Source: Paenibacillus humicus NBRC 102415 (GTDB taxonomy: Bacteria; Bacillota; Bacilli; Paenibacillales; Paenibacillaceae). Taken from it: a stretch of 56,891 nucleotides of DNA. The notes under the pieces are model-generated. The model ran no database searches. It was not told the DNA's origin and saw only the letters and a list, made by a program, of their open reading frames with translations. A program made the translations under genes and the position numbers. The stretch covers positions 1 to 56,891 of the forward strand of contig NZ_BIMD01000036.1 of assembly GCF_004000905.1 (NCBI RefSeq), given 5' to 3'. Below, piece after piece: positions 10,970 to 19,157 of this stretch; position 1 is the stretch's first letter, and each line of letters begins with the position of its first letter.

Positions 10970-12025
10970 TCAAGAGCCCCGGCTCCACAGCGCGGGCCGG
11001 CCGGCGTAACCTTGCGAGGCCAGCTCTTCCTTGGGAATGAACCGAAGCGCGGCGGAGAAGATCCGGTAATGCCCTCCCTGCCTGCTGCCCGTTTCGCCGA
11101 GCAGGTGGCCGAGACAAGCTCCGCTCAGCCTTGCCTTGAGCCGGATCCGGGGCGGCGTCGTCGACAGATCCGCTTCGCGCCGCAGCAGCCCTTCGTGCAA
11201 AGGCCTGCGGAATGCCGGCCAGCCATCCCCTGCGTCGAACTGATCCATCGTCGAAAATAAAGGATCGCCTCCGACGGCATCGACATAGATGCCGTCTTCC
11301 TTGTTGTTCCAATACGGATTGTCATACGGAGGCTCCTGCGCGCCATGGCGGACGACCTCGTACTGCAGCGGGCTGAGCCGTCTTCGCAGCTCCCCGTCGG
11401 GCAGCAGGGCAGGCCAATGCTTGGCGGCATGCTCGTCTCTCCCCGAGGCCTGCCGGTACAGCCGATAATGGCCGAAGCTCTTGCGGTGGTAATTCTGATG
11501 CTCCTCTTCCGCCGGATAGAAAGGGCCGGCCGGCACGATTTCCGTCACGATCCGGCCCTTGAAGCGGCGGCTCGACTGCAGCTCCCGGCGGGATGCCTCG
11601 GCGAGCCGCCGCTGCGCGCCGTCATGATAGAAAATCGCCGTCCGGTACGAGGCGCCCCGGTCCTGGAACTGGCCGCCCGAGTCGGTCGGATCGATCTGCT
11701 GCCAGAAGATGTCCAACAGCCGTTCATACGGGAACAGATCCGGGTCGTATACGATCCGGACCGCTTCCGCATGCCCGGTCGTCTCCGAAGCGACGGCATC
11801 GTAGGTCGGATGGTCCGCATGCCCGCCGGTGTAGCCCGACAGGATCGACTCGATGCCGGGCAGATCCTCGAATGGCTGCACCATGCACCAGAAGCAGCCG
11901 CCCGCGAAGGTCGCCTGCTTCAGGCCGGATGCAGGGACAGAGGCGGTTGTGCTCTTCCTCTCCGTACATGCGGCTTCGCCGCCTCCCTGGCTGCCGACGG
12001 CTTCCGGCTTTCCTTCTTGGCTCAA
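10970..12025 (-). CDS. msrAB: MsrA-MsrB fusion; MsrB half lacks active-site cysteines
   Basis: Peptide methionine sulfoxide reductase fusion, 351 residues, cytosolic. The MsrA domain (about 36-185) is complete, with catalytic Cys44 in GGCFWCMVQPFE and the conserved ETTGHAEAV and DPTDSGGQFQDRG. The MsrB-like domain (about 212-332) keeps the scaffold (LSPLQYEVVRHG, GIYVDAVGGDPLFS, SAALRFIP). However, the catalytic Cys of the RYCINSAALRF motif is Arg321, the resolving Cys of GCGWPSF is Asp267, and the first His of SHLGHVF is Cys304. R-form methionine sulfoxide reduction by this half is therefore unlikely. Translation starts at TTG behind GAGGGGG. It follows the ggt-like gene by 59 bp, probably in one operon. 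Confidence 0.88.
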   Translation of the reverse strand: MSQEGKPEAVGSQGGGEAACTERKSTTASVPASGLKQATFAGGCFWCMVQPFEDLPGIESILSGYTGGHADHPTYDAVASETTGHAEAVRIVYDPDLFPYERLLDIFWQQIDPTDSGGQFQDRGASYRTAIFYHDGAQRRLAEASRRELQSSRRFKGRIVTEIVPAGPFYPAEEEHQNYHRKSFGHYRLYRQASGRDEHAAKHWPALLPDGELRRRLSPLQYEVVRHGAQEPPYDNPYWNNKEDGIYVDAVGGDPLFSTMDQFDAGDGWPAFRRPLHEGLLRREADLSTTPPRIRLKARLSGACLGHLLGETGSRQGGHYRIFSAALRFIPKEELASQGYAGRPALWSRGS

Positions 12026-12084
12026 CGCTCTTGCCCCCTCTTGATCCGTCTAGCGCCGCTTATACGGCATGACTCCGGTGCGGG

Positions 12085-13701
12085 CTACCAGCCCGCCACG
12101 GTGCCGTCGGTGCGGAAATCGGTGCCTCCGCACAGCACGCCGCTTGCCGGATCGCGCAGGATGATCTGCCCCCGGCCGAAGGAGCCGAAGCCGGACTCCA
12201 GCGTGATCCGGTGGCCCATCCGCTCCAGCGCCTGGGCGGCCGCCAGCGGGAAATGCGGCTCCAGGGAAACCGACAGATCCTTATGCCACTGCCAGCGCGG
12301 CGTGTCGAGCGCGGCCTGCGGATGCAGGGCGAAGTCGACCATGTTCATGACGGCCTGGACATGGCCCTGCGGCTGCATGTAGCCGCCCATGACGCCGAAC
12401 GGTCCGACCGCCTCCCCGCCGCGGGTCAGGAAGCCCGGGATGATCGTATGGTACGTTTTTTTACCGGGCTGAAGCGCGTTGGCATGGGCAGGATCCAGCG
12501 AGAAGTCGCTGCCGCGGTTCTGCAGCGCGATGCCGGTTCCCGGCACGACGAGGCCGGAGCCGAAGCCCATGTAGTTGCTCTGGATGAAGGAAACCATATT
12601 GCCTTCGGCGTCGGCGGCCGCCAGATAGACGGTGCCTCCCGAGGACGGCTCGCCCGCCTCCGGCATCCGAGCCTGCGGACCGATCATTCCCCGGCGCAGA
12701 TCCCCGTAGGAAGCCGACAACAGATCCTGGACCGTGATATTCATATGGGCCGGATCGGTAATGAACTTGAGGCCGTCGGCAAATGCGAGCTTCGTCGCCT
12801 CGATCTGGCGGTGCAGAGCCCCCGGAGCGAGCAGGCTGTCCGGAGCGAACTCCATTCCGCCCAAAATGTTGAGCGCCAGCAGCGCGATCAGCCCCTGGCC
12901 GTTCGGCGGAATTTCCCACACCTCGTAGCCGCGGTAGTTCACATGGATGGGGTCCACCCATTCCGGCCGGAATGCGGCGAGATCCTCCGCGGTCAGAAAT
13001 CCGCCTTCGCCGCGCACATAAGCTGCAATGGCTTCCGCGAGCTCTCCGCGATAAAAGCTGTCGGCGCCCGACTCGCCGATCGAGGCCAACGCCCGGGCAT
13101 GTCCAGGCGAGCGCCACAGCTCGCCCGCCGCCGGAGTCCTGCCGCCCGGAGCGAACGTATCGTACCAGGAGCGGGCTGTATTCTGAGGCAGCCTCTCCCG
13201 GTAGATGCGGGCGGCGCGCTCCCAGTAATAAGCCGCGGTCGGGGACACCGGGAAGCCTTCCTCCGCGTAGCGGATCGCAGGCTCCAGCGCCTCGATCAGC
13301 GGCAGCTTGCCGAAGCGGCGCGACAGCTCGCCCCATGCGGCCGGCGCTCCCGGCACGGTGACGGGGATGGCGCCGAACTTCGGCATCTCCGAGTGGCCCC
13401 GCTCCTTCACGGCGTCGATGGAGATCGAAGCCGGAGCCGGGCCGCTGCTGTTCAGGCCATGCAGGCGGCCTTCCGTCCACACCAGGACGAAGGCGTCGCC
13501 GCCGATGCCGTTGGAGCAAGGCTCCACGACCGTCAGCGCCGCAGCTGCCGCGATCGCGGCGTCGATGGCGTTGCCGCCCTTTTTCAATATATCGAGGCCG
13601 GCCTGAGCGGCGAGCGGCTGCGAGGTGGCGACCATTCCATTGCGCGAGTACGTGGGAAGACGATAGGAAGGATGCGGATGATAGAGCGGATCGAAGGTCA
13701 T
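12085..13701 (-). CDS. Gamma-glutamyltransferase family protein (YwrD-like)
   Basis: N-terminal-nucleophile hydrolase of 538 residues that normally self-cleaves before a Thr into two subunits. The predicted nucleophile is Thr357 in SSGGTVYLAAADAEGNMVS. The N-terminal region shows family signatures (GGNAIDAAIAAAAALTVVEP, GIGGDAFVLVW). No signal peptide is present, unlike secreted glutathione-degrading GGTs, so it is probably cytoplasmic. A role in hydrolysing gamma-glutamyl compounds is inferred from family. It is first of a likely two-gene unit with msrAB. AGGAGG lies 13 nt before ATG, slightly far. Confidence 0.88.
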   Translation of the reverse strand: MTFDPLYHPHPSYRLPTYSRNGMVATSQPLAAQAGLDILKKGGNAIDAAIAAAAALTVVEPCSNGIGGDAFVLVWTEGRLHGLNSSGPAPASISIDAVKERGHSEMPKFGAIPVTVPGAPAAWGELSRRFGKLPLIEALEPAIRYAEEGFPVSPTAAYYWERAARIYRERLPQNTARSWYDTFAPGGRTPAAGELWRSPGHARALASIGESGADSFYRGELAEAIAAYVRGEGGFLTAEDLAAFRPEWVDPIHVNYRGYEVWEIPPNGQGLIALLALNILGGMEFAPDSLLAPGALHRQIEATKLAFADGLKFITDPAHMNITVQDLLSASYGDLRRGMIGPQARMPEAGEPSSGGTVYLAAADAEGNMVSFIQSNYMGFGSGLVVPGTGIALQNRGSDFSLDPAHANALQPGKKTYHTIIPGFLTRGGEAVGPFGVMGGYMQPQGHVQAVMNMVDFALHPQAALDTPRWQWHKDLSVSLEPHFPLAAAQALERMGHRITLESGFGSFGRGQIILRDPASGVLCGGTDFRTDGTVAGW

Positions 13702-13815
13702 GGCGATGGGTAAGCCTCCTGGGTGGAATGCAAGATGTTCGGCTGCAAAGCCGATTTTCTACGTGTGCAGTCGTTAATGCGGTTGGCTGGGGGGCGTGTC
13801 CCATTAATGTTCAGG

Positions 13816-14010
13816 CTAATGCCCGTAATTGTGAATATCGTCGGAACCGGCTAGCAGAACGGCCGCCAGCAGCGCCAGGATCGAAAACAGGATCAGCATC
13901 ATCCCCAACCCTTTTCCACTCCAGCTTCCGAATTTCCTTCTACGGACGAATAAAAGCCCGACACCGGCGACGAAAACCGGGACGGCTACCCAGGCAAAGG
14001 ATGCATCCAT
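13816..14010 (-). CDS. Small two-TM membrane protein
   Basis: A 64-residue protein with two hydrophobic helices (FAWVAVPVFVAGVGLLFV and MMLILFSILALLAAVLLAG) separated by a basic loop (RRRKFGSW). The chosen ATG has GGAGGAGG 11 nt upstream. An alternative ATG at 14031 would overlap the preceding gene. It sits immediately after the DUF6843-like gene and is probably translated with it. Function is unknown. Confidence 0.6.
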   Translation of the reverse strand: MDASFAWVAVPVFVAGVGLLFVRRRKFGSWSGKGLGMMLILFSILALLAAVLLAGSDDIHNYGH

Positions 14011-14015
14011 TCCGC

Positions 14016-14492
14016 TCACGGCCTCCTCCATGCTTCGGCACGCGGCGATTCGCTTGTCCGCTGCTCGTACTGTTCTTCCGTTCCGACGTAGAAGTCGACG
14101 ACTGTGGGCAGCTCGACCTGCTCCCCGCCCGCTTCCGAACGAGAGCCTCCATGCGTTCCCCCGCGATTGACGAGTGCAACCCCGGCTGAATCGGGCTTGA
14201 CGCTGCCGTCGGCAGCCCTGTAATAAAGCTTCACGCTTCCAGGCTTCATCGGGCTGGATGTCCGCAGCCATCCGGTCGAGTCGATGGGATAGACGTAGTC
14301 CCCGTCCTTGCGTTCCAGAGGCGCGCTGCCCTGCTGGCCGAAGACGACGACCACCCAGCCTGCATACCCTTCCGGAACGATGTAGCGATGTCCGGAAGCG
14401 GGCTTGAACAGGAGCAGATACAGGAGCAATAAGACCGATATCACCGTCAGCGCCCCCAGCAGGGACCTGTTTTTCTTCAAGCTGCTGCTCAT
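14016..14492 (-). CDS. Membrane-anchored extracytoplasmic protein (DUF6843-like)
   Basis: A 158-residue protein with a basic N-terminus (MSSSLKKNRS), one hydrophobic helix (about 11-28) and an outside domain opening with YIVPEGYAGWVVVVFGQ. That pattern resembles the DUF6843 group of Bacillales proteins, and I know of no function for it. The start is chosen from GGAAAGGA nine bases upstream. The next gene, a two-helix membrane protein, begins within a few bases of its stop, suggesting a shared membrane role. Confidence 0.65.
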   Translation of the reverse strand: MSSSLKKNRSLLGALTVISVLLLLYLLLFKPASGHRYIVPEGYAGWVVVVFGQQGSAPLERKDGDYVYPIDSTGWLRTSSPMKPGSVKLYYRAADGSVKPDSAGVALVNRGGTHGGSRSEAGGEQVELPTVVDFYVGTEEQYEQRTSESPRAEAWRRP

Positions 14493-14613
14493 GCCGCGGC
14501 ATCCTTTCCGTTTCAAGCGTTATTTCATCGATTAGTTGTTAGACGCCTTGACCGCCATAGTTGTTTCGGCTTCAATTTGCCGCGCATGGCTTCCGCGTTC
14601 CCGCGTTCTCTTC

Positions 14614-14642
14614 TTGACCTTGCAACCGGTTTCCGATATGGT
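14614..14642 (+). promoter_or_regulatory. Candidate sigma-A promoter of the proS leader
   Basis: TTGACC (14614-14619) and TATGGT (14637-14642) are separated by 17 bp. A second candidate, TTGACC with TTCAAT at the same spacing, lies near 14548-14576. The more distal start would leave room for a full-length T-box stem I, so the choice is open. Confidence 0.45.
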
Positions 14643-14649
14643 GGAAAAA

Positions 14650-14913
14650 ACCCGATATCCGCATCTGCTGTGACCAAGGCCAGCATGCCCCGCCGTTCGC
14701 CGTCCAGAGAGGAAACCCCCAGGCTGCAAGGTTTCCCGCATCGAACCCCGGCATCCCCACCTTGCGAGCTGCATCCGTGCCTGTCCGCAGGCCCGGCGCC
14801 GGCTTCCTGCCGTTATCCGTCTCAAGGGCTTCCTGCCGCCAGTCCGGCCGGAGCCGAACTCAGGGTGGTACCGCGACGCATTCGTCCCTGGACGAATGCG
14901 TCTTATTTGTTTT
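14650..14913 (+). promoter_or_regulatory. T-box riboswitch of proS
   Basis: The leader contains the T-box core AGGGTGGTACCGCG (14862-14875), which binds the free CCA end of uncharged tRNA. Upstream are other T-box hallmarks: AGAGAGGAAACC pairing with GGTTTCC (about 14708-14737), a GAAC...CCTTGCGAGCTGC segment and a CCGTTATC segment. The first terminator stem (14875-14886 with 14891-14902) competes with an antiterminator in which CAGGG (14861-14865) pairs with CCCTG (14886-14890). The expected ligand is tRNA-Pro from the downstream gene. I could not place the specifier codon with confidence. Confidence 0.85.
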
Positions 14914-15114
14914 ATGCGGTCCATTCATCCGTTGACGAATGGGTCTTTTTTGTTTTATGCGGCCCATTCATCCGTTGACGAATGGGTCTTTTTTGTTTTA
15001 TGCGGTCCATTCATCCGTTGACGAATGGGTCTTTTTTGTTTTATGCGGCCCATTCATCCGTTGACGAATGCGTCTTATTTGTTTTATCCGGCCCATTCAT
15101 CCTTTGACGAATAG
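14875..15114 (+). repeat. Tandem array of terminator hairpins, 43-bp period, six units
   Basis: Six hairpin units follow the T-box core at an exact 43-bp spacing; equivalent left-arm positions are 14878, 14921, 14964, 15007, 15050 and 15093. Unit 1 has a perfect 12-bp stem. Units 2-5 have CCATTCATC/GACGAATGG stems with one A-C mismatch. Units 2-4 have six-T tracts and units 1 and 5 have TTATTTGTTTT. Unit 6 is degenerate and has no T-tract. Units 2-6 lack the CCCT needed to pair with the T-box AGGG, so tRNA cannot switch them. The array ends 26 bp before the proS start. Confidence 0.9.
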
Positions 15115-15140
15115 GTACATCACCCAAGGAGGGGGATTTC

Positions 15141-16672
15141 ATGCTTCAAAGCAAGCTGCTTCTGTCCACCCTGCGCGACACTCCCGGCGAAGCCGAGGCT
15201 GCCAGCCACCGGCTGCTGCTGCGGGCAGGCTTCATCCGGCAGACCGCCGCCGGCATCTACTCTTATTTGCCGCTGGGACGCAAAGTTCTCCGCAAGGCCG
15301 AGCAGATCATCCGGGAGGAAATGGAAAAGGCCGGCGCCCAGGAGGTTCTTCTGCCCGCGCTGCAGCCGGCGGAGCTGTGGCGGGAGTCCGGCCGTTATGA
15401 CGCTTACGGTCCGGAGCTGATGCGCATGCGCGACCGCCATGACCGGGAGTTCGCGCTCGGTCCGACGCATGAGGAGGTCGTCACCTCTCTCGTGCGGGAT
15501 GAGGTATCCTCATATCGGAGGCTTCCGCTGACGGTCTATCAGATTCAGACCAAGTTCCGGGACGAGCGCCGCCCCCGGTTCGGACTGCTGCGCGGGAGGG
15601 AGTTCCTGATGAAGGATGCCTATTCCTTCGATACGACCCAAGAGGGGCTGGACCATTCCTATCAAACGATGTTCGAGGCGTACAACCGAATCTTCAGCCG
15701 TCTCGGCTTGACCTTCCGCCCCGTCGAAGCCGATGCCGGAACGATCGGCGGCGACGGAGGCACGCATGAATTCATGGCTCTTGCCTCCATCGGAGAGGAT
15801 ACGATCGCTTCCTGCACCTGCTGCGGGTATGCCGCCAATCTCGAGAAAGCCGAGCCAGGACGGAAGTCGGCGAACGATGCGGAGCCGGGCCGTCTATTCG
15901 GGAACGACAGCAGCCACAAGGATGAACCGGCACCCGCGGCCCTTGCCTCGGAGCCCGAAAAAATCCATACGCCCGGCGTTCGAACGATCGGACAGCTGAC
16001 CGCTTTTCTGGAGCTGCCTCCCTCGCAGATTCTCAAGAGGACTTCCATATCCGCGGCGTTCATGCGGGAAGGCATCTAAGGGCAGCGGTTGTCGGCGATT
16101 TCCGCAACGCGCAGGCAGGCGACCTTTGCCCGAAATGCCGGGAAGGCGCGCTCCTGTTCCATCGCGGCATCGAGATCGGCCAAGTATTCAAGCTCGGCAC
16201 AAAATACAGCGAGAAGCTGGGGGCTACCTTCCTCGACGCCGACGGCAAAACGCATCCGATGATCATGGGCTGCTATGGCATCGGCGTCTCGCGCCTTCTG
16301 TCCGCAGCGGTGGAGCAATCCCATGACGAGAACGGCATTGTGTGGCCGGCGGCGCTGGCTCCGTTCCACGTCCATGTCATTCCGGTGTCGGTCAAGGACG
16401 AAGTCCAGATGGCTCTCGCGCACAAGCTGCGCCTCCGCTTGGAGGAGGCCGGCGCAGAGGTGCTCGTCGACGACCGCGACGAGCGGCCCGGCGTCAAGTT
16501 CAAGGATGCCGATCTCATCGGCATTCCGGCACGCATCGTCGTCGGCCGCGATGCGGCGGACGGCAAGGTGGAGTTTGTCCGGCGCGGCAGCGCGGACAAG
16601 GCAAGCCTGGCCGCGGAAGAAGCGGCGCAGCGGGTGCTGGAGATGGTGCAAGCCCTGCGGACTGGAAGCTAG
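15141..16672 (+). pseudogene. proS: Broken prolyl-tRNA synthetase gene
   Basis: The first frame (15141-16079) encodes the class II catalytic N-terminus ([48 protein letters not shown]) and part of the editing domain. It stops after 312 residues. A second frame, homologous from about 16040 ([10 protein letters not shown]) to 16672, carries [44 protein letters not shown] and the anticodon-binding domain. Roughly 60-80 residues of the editing domain are missing at the join, and the frame changes there. A full-length synthetase cannot be made. AAGGAGGGGG precedes the ATG. An intact proS should exist elsewhere, unless this is an assembly error. Confidence 0.88.
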
Positions 16673-16765
16673 TTCCGGGAGTTGGCCGCTTCCAGCCTGA
16701 CCGGCTGGCAGACATCTGGACCGAATCGATCCCGAAACAAGAACAAGACGACAAAGGACAAACGA

Positions 16766-16795
16766 AAAAAGGCAGCCGTCAAGGTCTGCCTTTTT
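16766..16795. terminator. Bidirectional terminator between proS and GNAT gene
   Basis: AAAAAGGCAG pairs with CTGCCTTTTT around a 10-nt loop, giving U-tracts on both strands between two convergent genes. Confidence 0.8.
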
Positions 16796-16802
16796 GCCGT
16801 GC

Positions 16803-17243
16803 CTACAGCTTTTTGACCAGGAAGTAATAGGAGCTGCCGGGAGGATAGTCCTCGATCTCGCCTACGACCTCGTATCCGTACCTCTCGTAGAACTCTCTCG
16901 CCTGGAAAGAGAATGTCGTCACCTTCGATCTGACCGCTCCCATCTGCCTGGCCAGCTCCTCGGCTTGAGCGAGCAGCCCTGAGCCGGTTCCTCGACCCCT
17001 GAATTCCTCCTCCAGCCAGAAATACCCGATCTCCAGCCATCCCCAGAGCACCTGGGCAGTCAGCCCGCCTCTCCAGCTCCCTTCGTCGTCCTTGAGCATG
17101 ATATGCAGCGGCTGAATGGCCCCTTCCTTCCTCTTCTCCCGATGATGGAAGGATTGCTCGTTGTTGAACTCCTTCAGCTTGGCGGTCAGAAAGTCATAGA
17201 ACTCCGAGTTCCCAGCCAGCGAAACTTCCGTTCGGCATTCCAT
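16803..17243 (-). CDS. GNAT-family N-acetyltransferase
   Basis: A 146-residue acetyl-CoA-dependent acetyltransferase. The acetyl-CoA loop is seen in EEFRGRGTGSGLLAQAEE, followed by FYERYGYEVVGEIEDYPPG, typical of motifs A and B. The substrate is unknown. AAGGAGG lies 8 nt before ATG. It converges on the broken proS and shares a bidirectional terminator. Confidence 0.85.
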   Translation of the reverse strand: MECRTEVSLAGNSEFYDFLTAKLKEFNNEQSFHHREKRKEGAIQPLHIMLKDDEGSWRGGLTAQVLWGWLEIGYFWLEEEFRGRGTGSGLLAQAEELARQMGAVRSKVTTFSFQAREFYERYGYEVVGEIEDYPPGSSYYFLVKKL

Positions 17244-17361
17244 TTTTTGATCCTCCTTGGACGAATAGCAGCTCCTAAATACACTCGTTCAGAGATAGGT
17301 TAAACGTACAAATCTACTATTTAGAGATAGTAAAGGCAATAGACTTGAGAACATGCTAGCT

Positions 17362-17682
17362 TCAAATATTTATTGACATGCAGTTCTTCCCTTCAGCAAT
17401 ACCAAGACTTTCATCCATCGGGTTAGCCATATCAGACGAATGCAGCAGGATTTTTCTTATTCCTTGTATCTTCAAATCTTCTGCCGCTTCATGAACAAGC
17501 TTGGATCCTATGCCTTGGCGACGGTAGACTGGGACTGTGAAGACATTCGTCATATACGCAACCAATCCGGAAGGATTTTCAAATCGGCGAATCGGCATAA
17601 GCAAAAACATGCTGTCGATACAACCACTCCATCATCAGCAGCAACCCATGATATCGGCTGGAACCGCTTTTCGAAACAGCAT
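17362..17682 (-). pseudogene. Decayed GNAT acetyltransferase
   Basis: A good ribosome site (AGGGAGGAAG) precedes ATG at 17682, which begins MLFRKAVPADI, a normal GNAT start. Two stop codons follow after 15 codons. A different frame resumes at about 17610 with RRFENPSGLVAYMTNVFTV and the acetyl-CoA motif YRRQGIGSKLVHEAAE, ending normally with EGKNCMSINI. The middle of the protein is missing. The surrounding DNA is AT-richer than the neighbouring genes. Confidence 0.7.
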
Positions 17683-18110
17683 GATTGACTTCCTCCCTGT
17701 TCAAAATTTTTCGATCAGCTGCTGCCACAGAAACGGCCATGCAATCGTGTATATAATCTGTACTTATAACATCTAGTATTAACACCGTATGTTTATCAAT
17801 GAGCTTAAATCTAAGATTTCTACATTGTGCATCTCCGCATATGTCGAATGCATAAAACGTGATCCGGTTCACAGCGTGTGGTGCATCAGCATGAAAAGAA
17901 GCCACAAGCAATAGGCTGCGGCTTAGATGTTTTATAATCGGCGAATGGGACGGTGAAACGCGGCATGCCGGAAGATTGGACGTGCGCCAGGCCGTCGCCC
18001 TTTCCACGAAATGCACGGGAATGCAGCCGAAGAGCACGATCAGAAGTTGCAGGGGAGACATGGTCGCCCGAGCAGCGCTGAGAAGAGGGTAAGGAGGGCA
18101 GGCTTTTTAC
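17683..18110. other. AT-richer intergenic region without a recognisable gene
   Basis: A 160-codon open frame on the minus strand (17579-18061) covers most of this stretch but overlaps the pseudogene, has no clear ribosome site and matches no family I know. I do not call it a gene. Confidence 0.4.
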
Positions 18111-18689
18111 TTACTGGCCTCTAAGCACATGCTCGATACGCTTATCGGGTACGAACCAGATCACCGCAACGAGTACGAAGAAGATGCCGGATATCCAAGG
18201 ACTGGCATACGCGGTCAAGACCGCTATCAAGTAGAGCAAGGGAGATAATTTCCCCTTCCAGTCTCTGCCCATCGCCATGATGAAGGAGAGATCACCGGAA
18301 TGCTGGTTAATAATGGCGCGCTGAAGCAGCCAGTACGAGAGCGCCGCTAGGAGAAGAATAGTACCGTACAGTGCGGTTGGGGTGGCGGCAAAATGGCTTT
18401 CCCCCATCCAGGCTGTCGTGAAAGGCACAAGGGATAGCCAGAATAGAAGCAGCAAGTTGAGCCACATCAAACGTCCGTTCATCGTTCTTACCATATGAAG
18501 CAAATGATGATGATTGTTCCAGTAAATGCCGATGTAGATGAAACTGAAGATGTAGCTGAGGAATTTAGGACCAAGTTCGATCAGAGCAGACCAGTCATGG
18601 CCTTCCGGCAATTTAAATTCCAGTACCATGATCGTAATGATGATCGCCAAAACGCCATCGCTGAACGCTTCCATCCGATTCGCTTTCAG
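18111..18689 (-). CDS. TMEM175-family potassium channel (DUF1211), non-AUG start
   Basis: Membrane protein of about 192 residues with six hydrophobic helices and the diagnostic FSDGV motif (EAFSDGVLAIIITIMVLE) in the first helix. Bacterial TMEM175 proteins are K+ leak channels assembling as tetramers. Family members usually begin MLKxNRMEAFSDG. Here the matching codons read ATT CTG AAA GCG AAT CGG ATG. GGAGG lies 7 nt before the CTG and 4 nt before the ATT, but 22 nt before the first ATG (18674). I therefore place the start at CTG (18689), with ATT (18692) possible. If only the ATG works, the protein loses five residues. Confidence 0.85.
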   Translation of the reverse strand: MKANRMEAFSDGVLAIIITIMVLEFKLPEGHDWSALIELGPKFLSYIFSFIYIGIYWNNHHHLLHMVRTMNGRLMWLNLLLLFWLSLVPFTTAWMGESHFAATPTALYGTILLLAALSYWLLQRAIINQHSGDLSFIMAMGRDWKGKLSPLLYLIAVLTAYASPWISGIFFVLVAVIWFVPDKRIEHVLRGQ

Positions 18690-18692
18690 AAT

Positions 18693-19086
18693 ATCTCCTC
18701 CTTTTTCTCTCCTCTCGCTTTTGGGAGAGCTTTTATTACTCTACATTAATTAAATGGCTTTAACCCGCTCCACTTCTTCTGGCGTACGATGACCGTGTGC
18801 ACATTGTACGGATGAGACGTTGGCGTGATCCGCTCATCTAGGACAACTGGAATAGCGGGTTTGGTTTATGATCCCGCTCCCTCTATTCTTGTGTCCATTT
18901 TAATTTAACCGCAAGATTTGAACCCTCGCAAGCAAAGCGGCTGAAGCTCGCCGCGATACCTTATGACTGCAAATGAGCTGGATGCAATTCAAGCTCCTTC
19001 AAGGCGAACGAGGAGCATCCTCGCCCCTTACGCTCCATGCGTTTTTGAGGGCTTCATTTCTCCCTGTGCGTCCGTGGAACCAAACA
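18693..19086. other. Intergenic region, no gene seen
   Basis: It holds the ribosome site of the TMEM175 gene (18694-18703) and AT-rich sequence around 18740-18760 that could include its promoter. Nothing else was recognised. Confidence 0.4.
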
Positions 19087-19116
19087 AGCCCGCTTCCGAC
19101 TAGTCGGAAGCGGGCT
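19087..19116 (-). terminator. Hairpin downstream of glcF
   Basis: A 30-bp perfect palindrome (arms AGCCCGCTTCCGAC, loop within TAGT) lies 41 bp past the glcF stop. The following U-tract on the minus strand is poor, so it may act in mRNA end protection as well as termination. Confidence 0.6.
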
Positions 19117-19157
19117 ATCTGTCGGTACCTGCCTTTATGCAAGACTACCTCCGTGCC

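Noticed and set aside
13739-13753. Small CGGCT/AGCCG hairpin as a terminator of the small membrane-protein genes
   Set aside because: The stem is only five pairs and the U-tract is poor.
17579-18061. 160-codon minus-strand frame
   Set aside because: No ribosome site or recognised family was found, and it overlaps a pseudogene in another frame.
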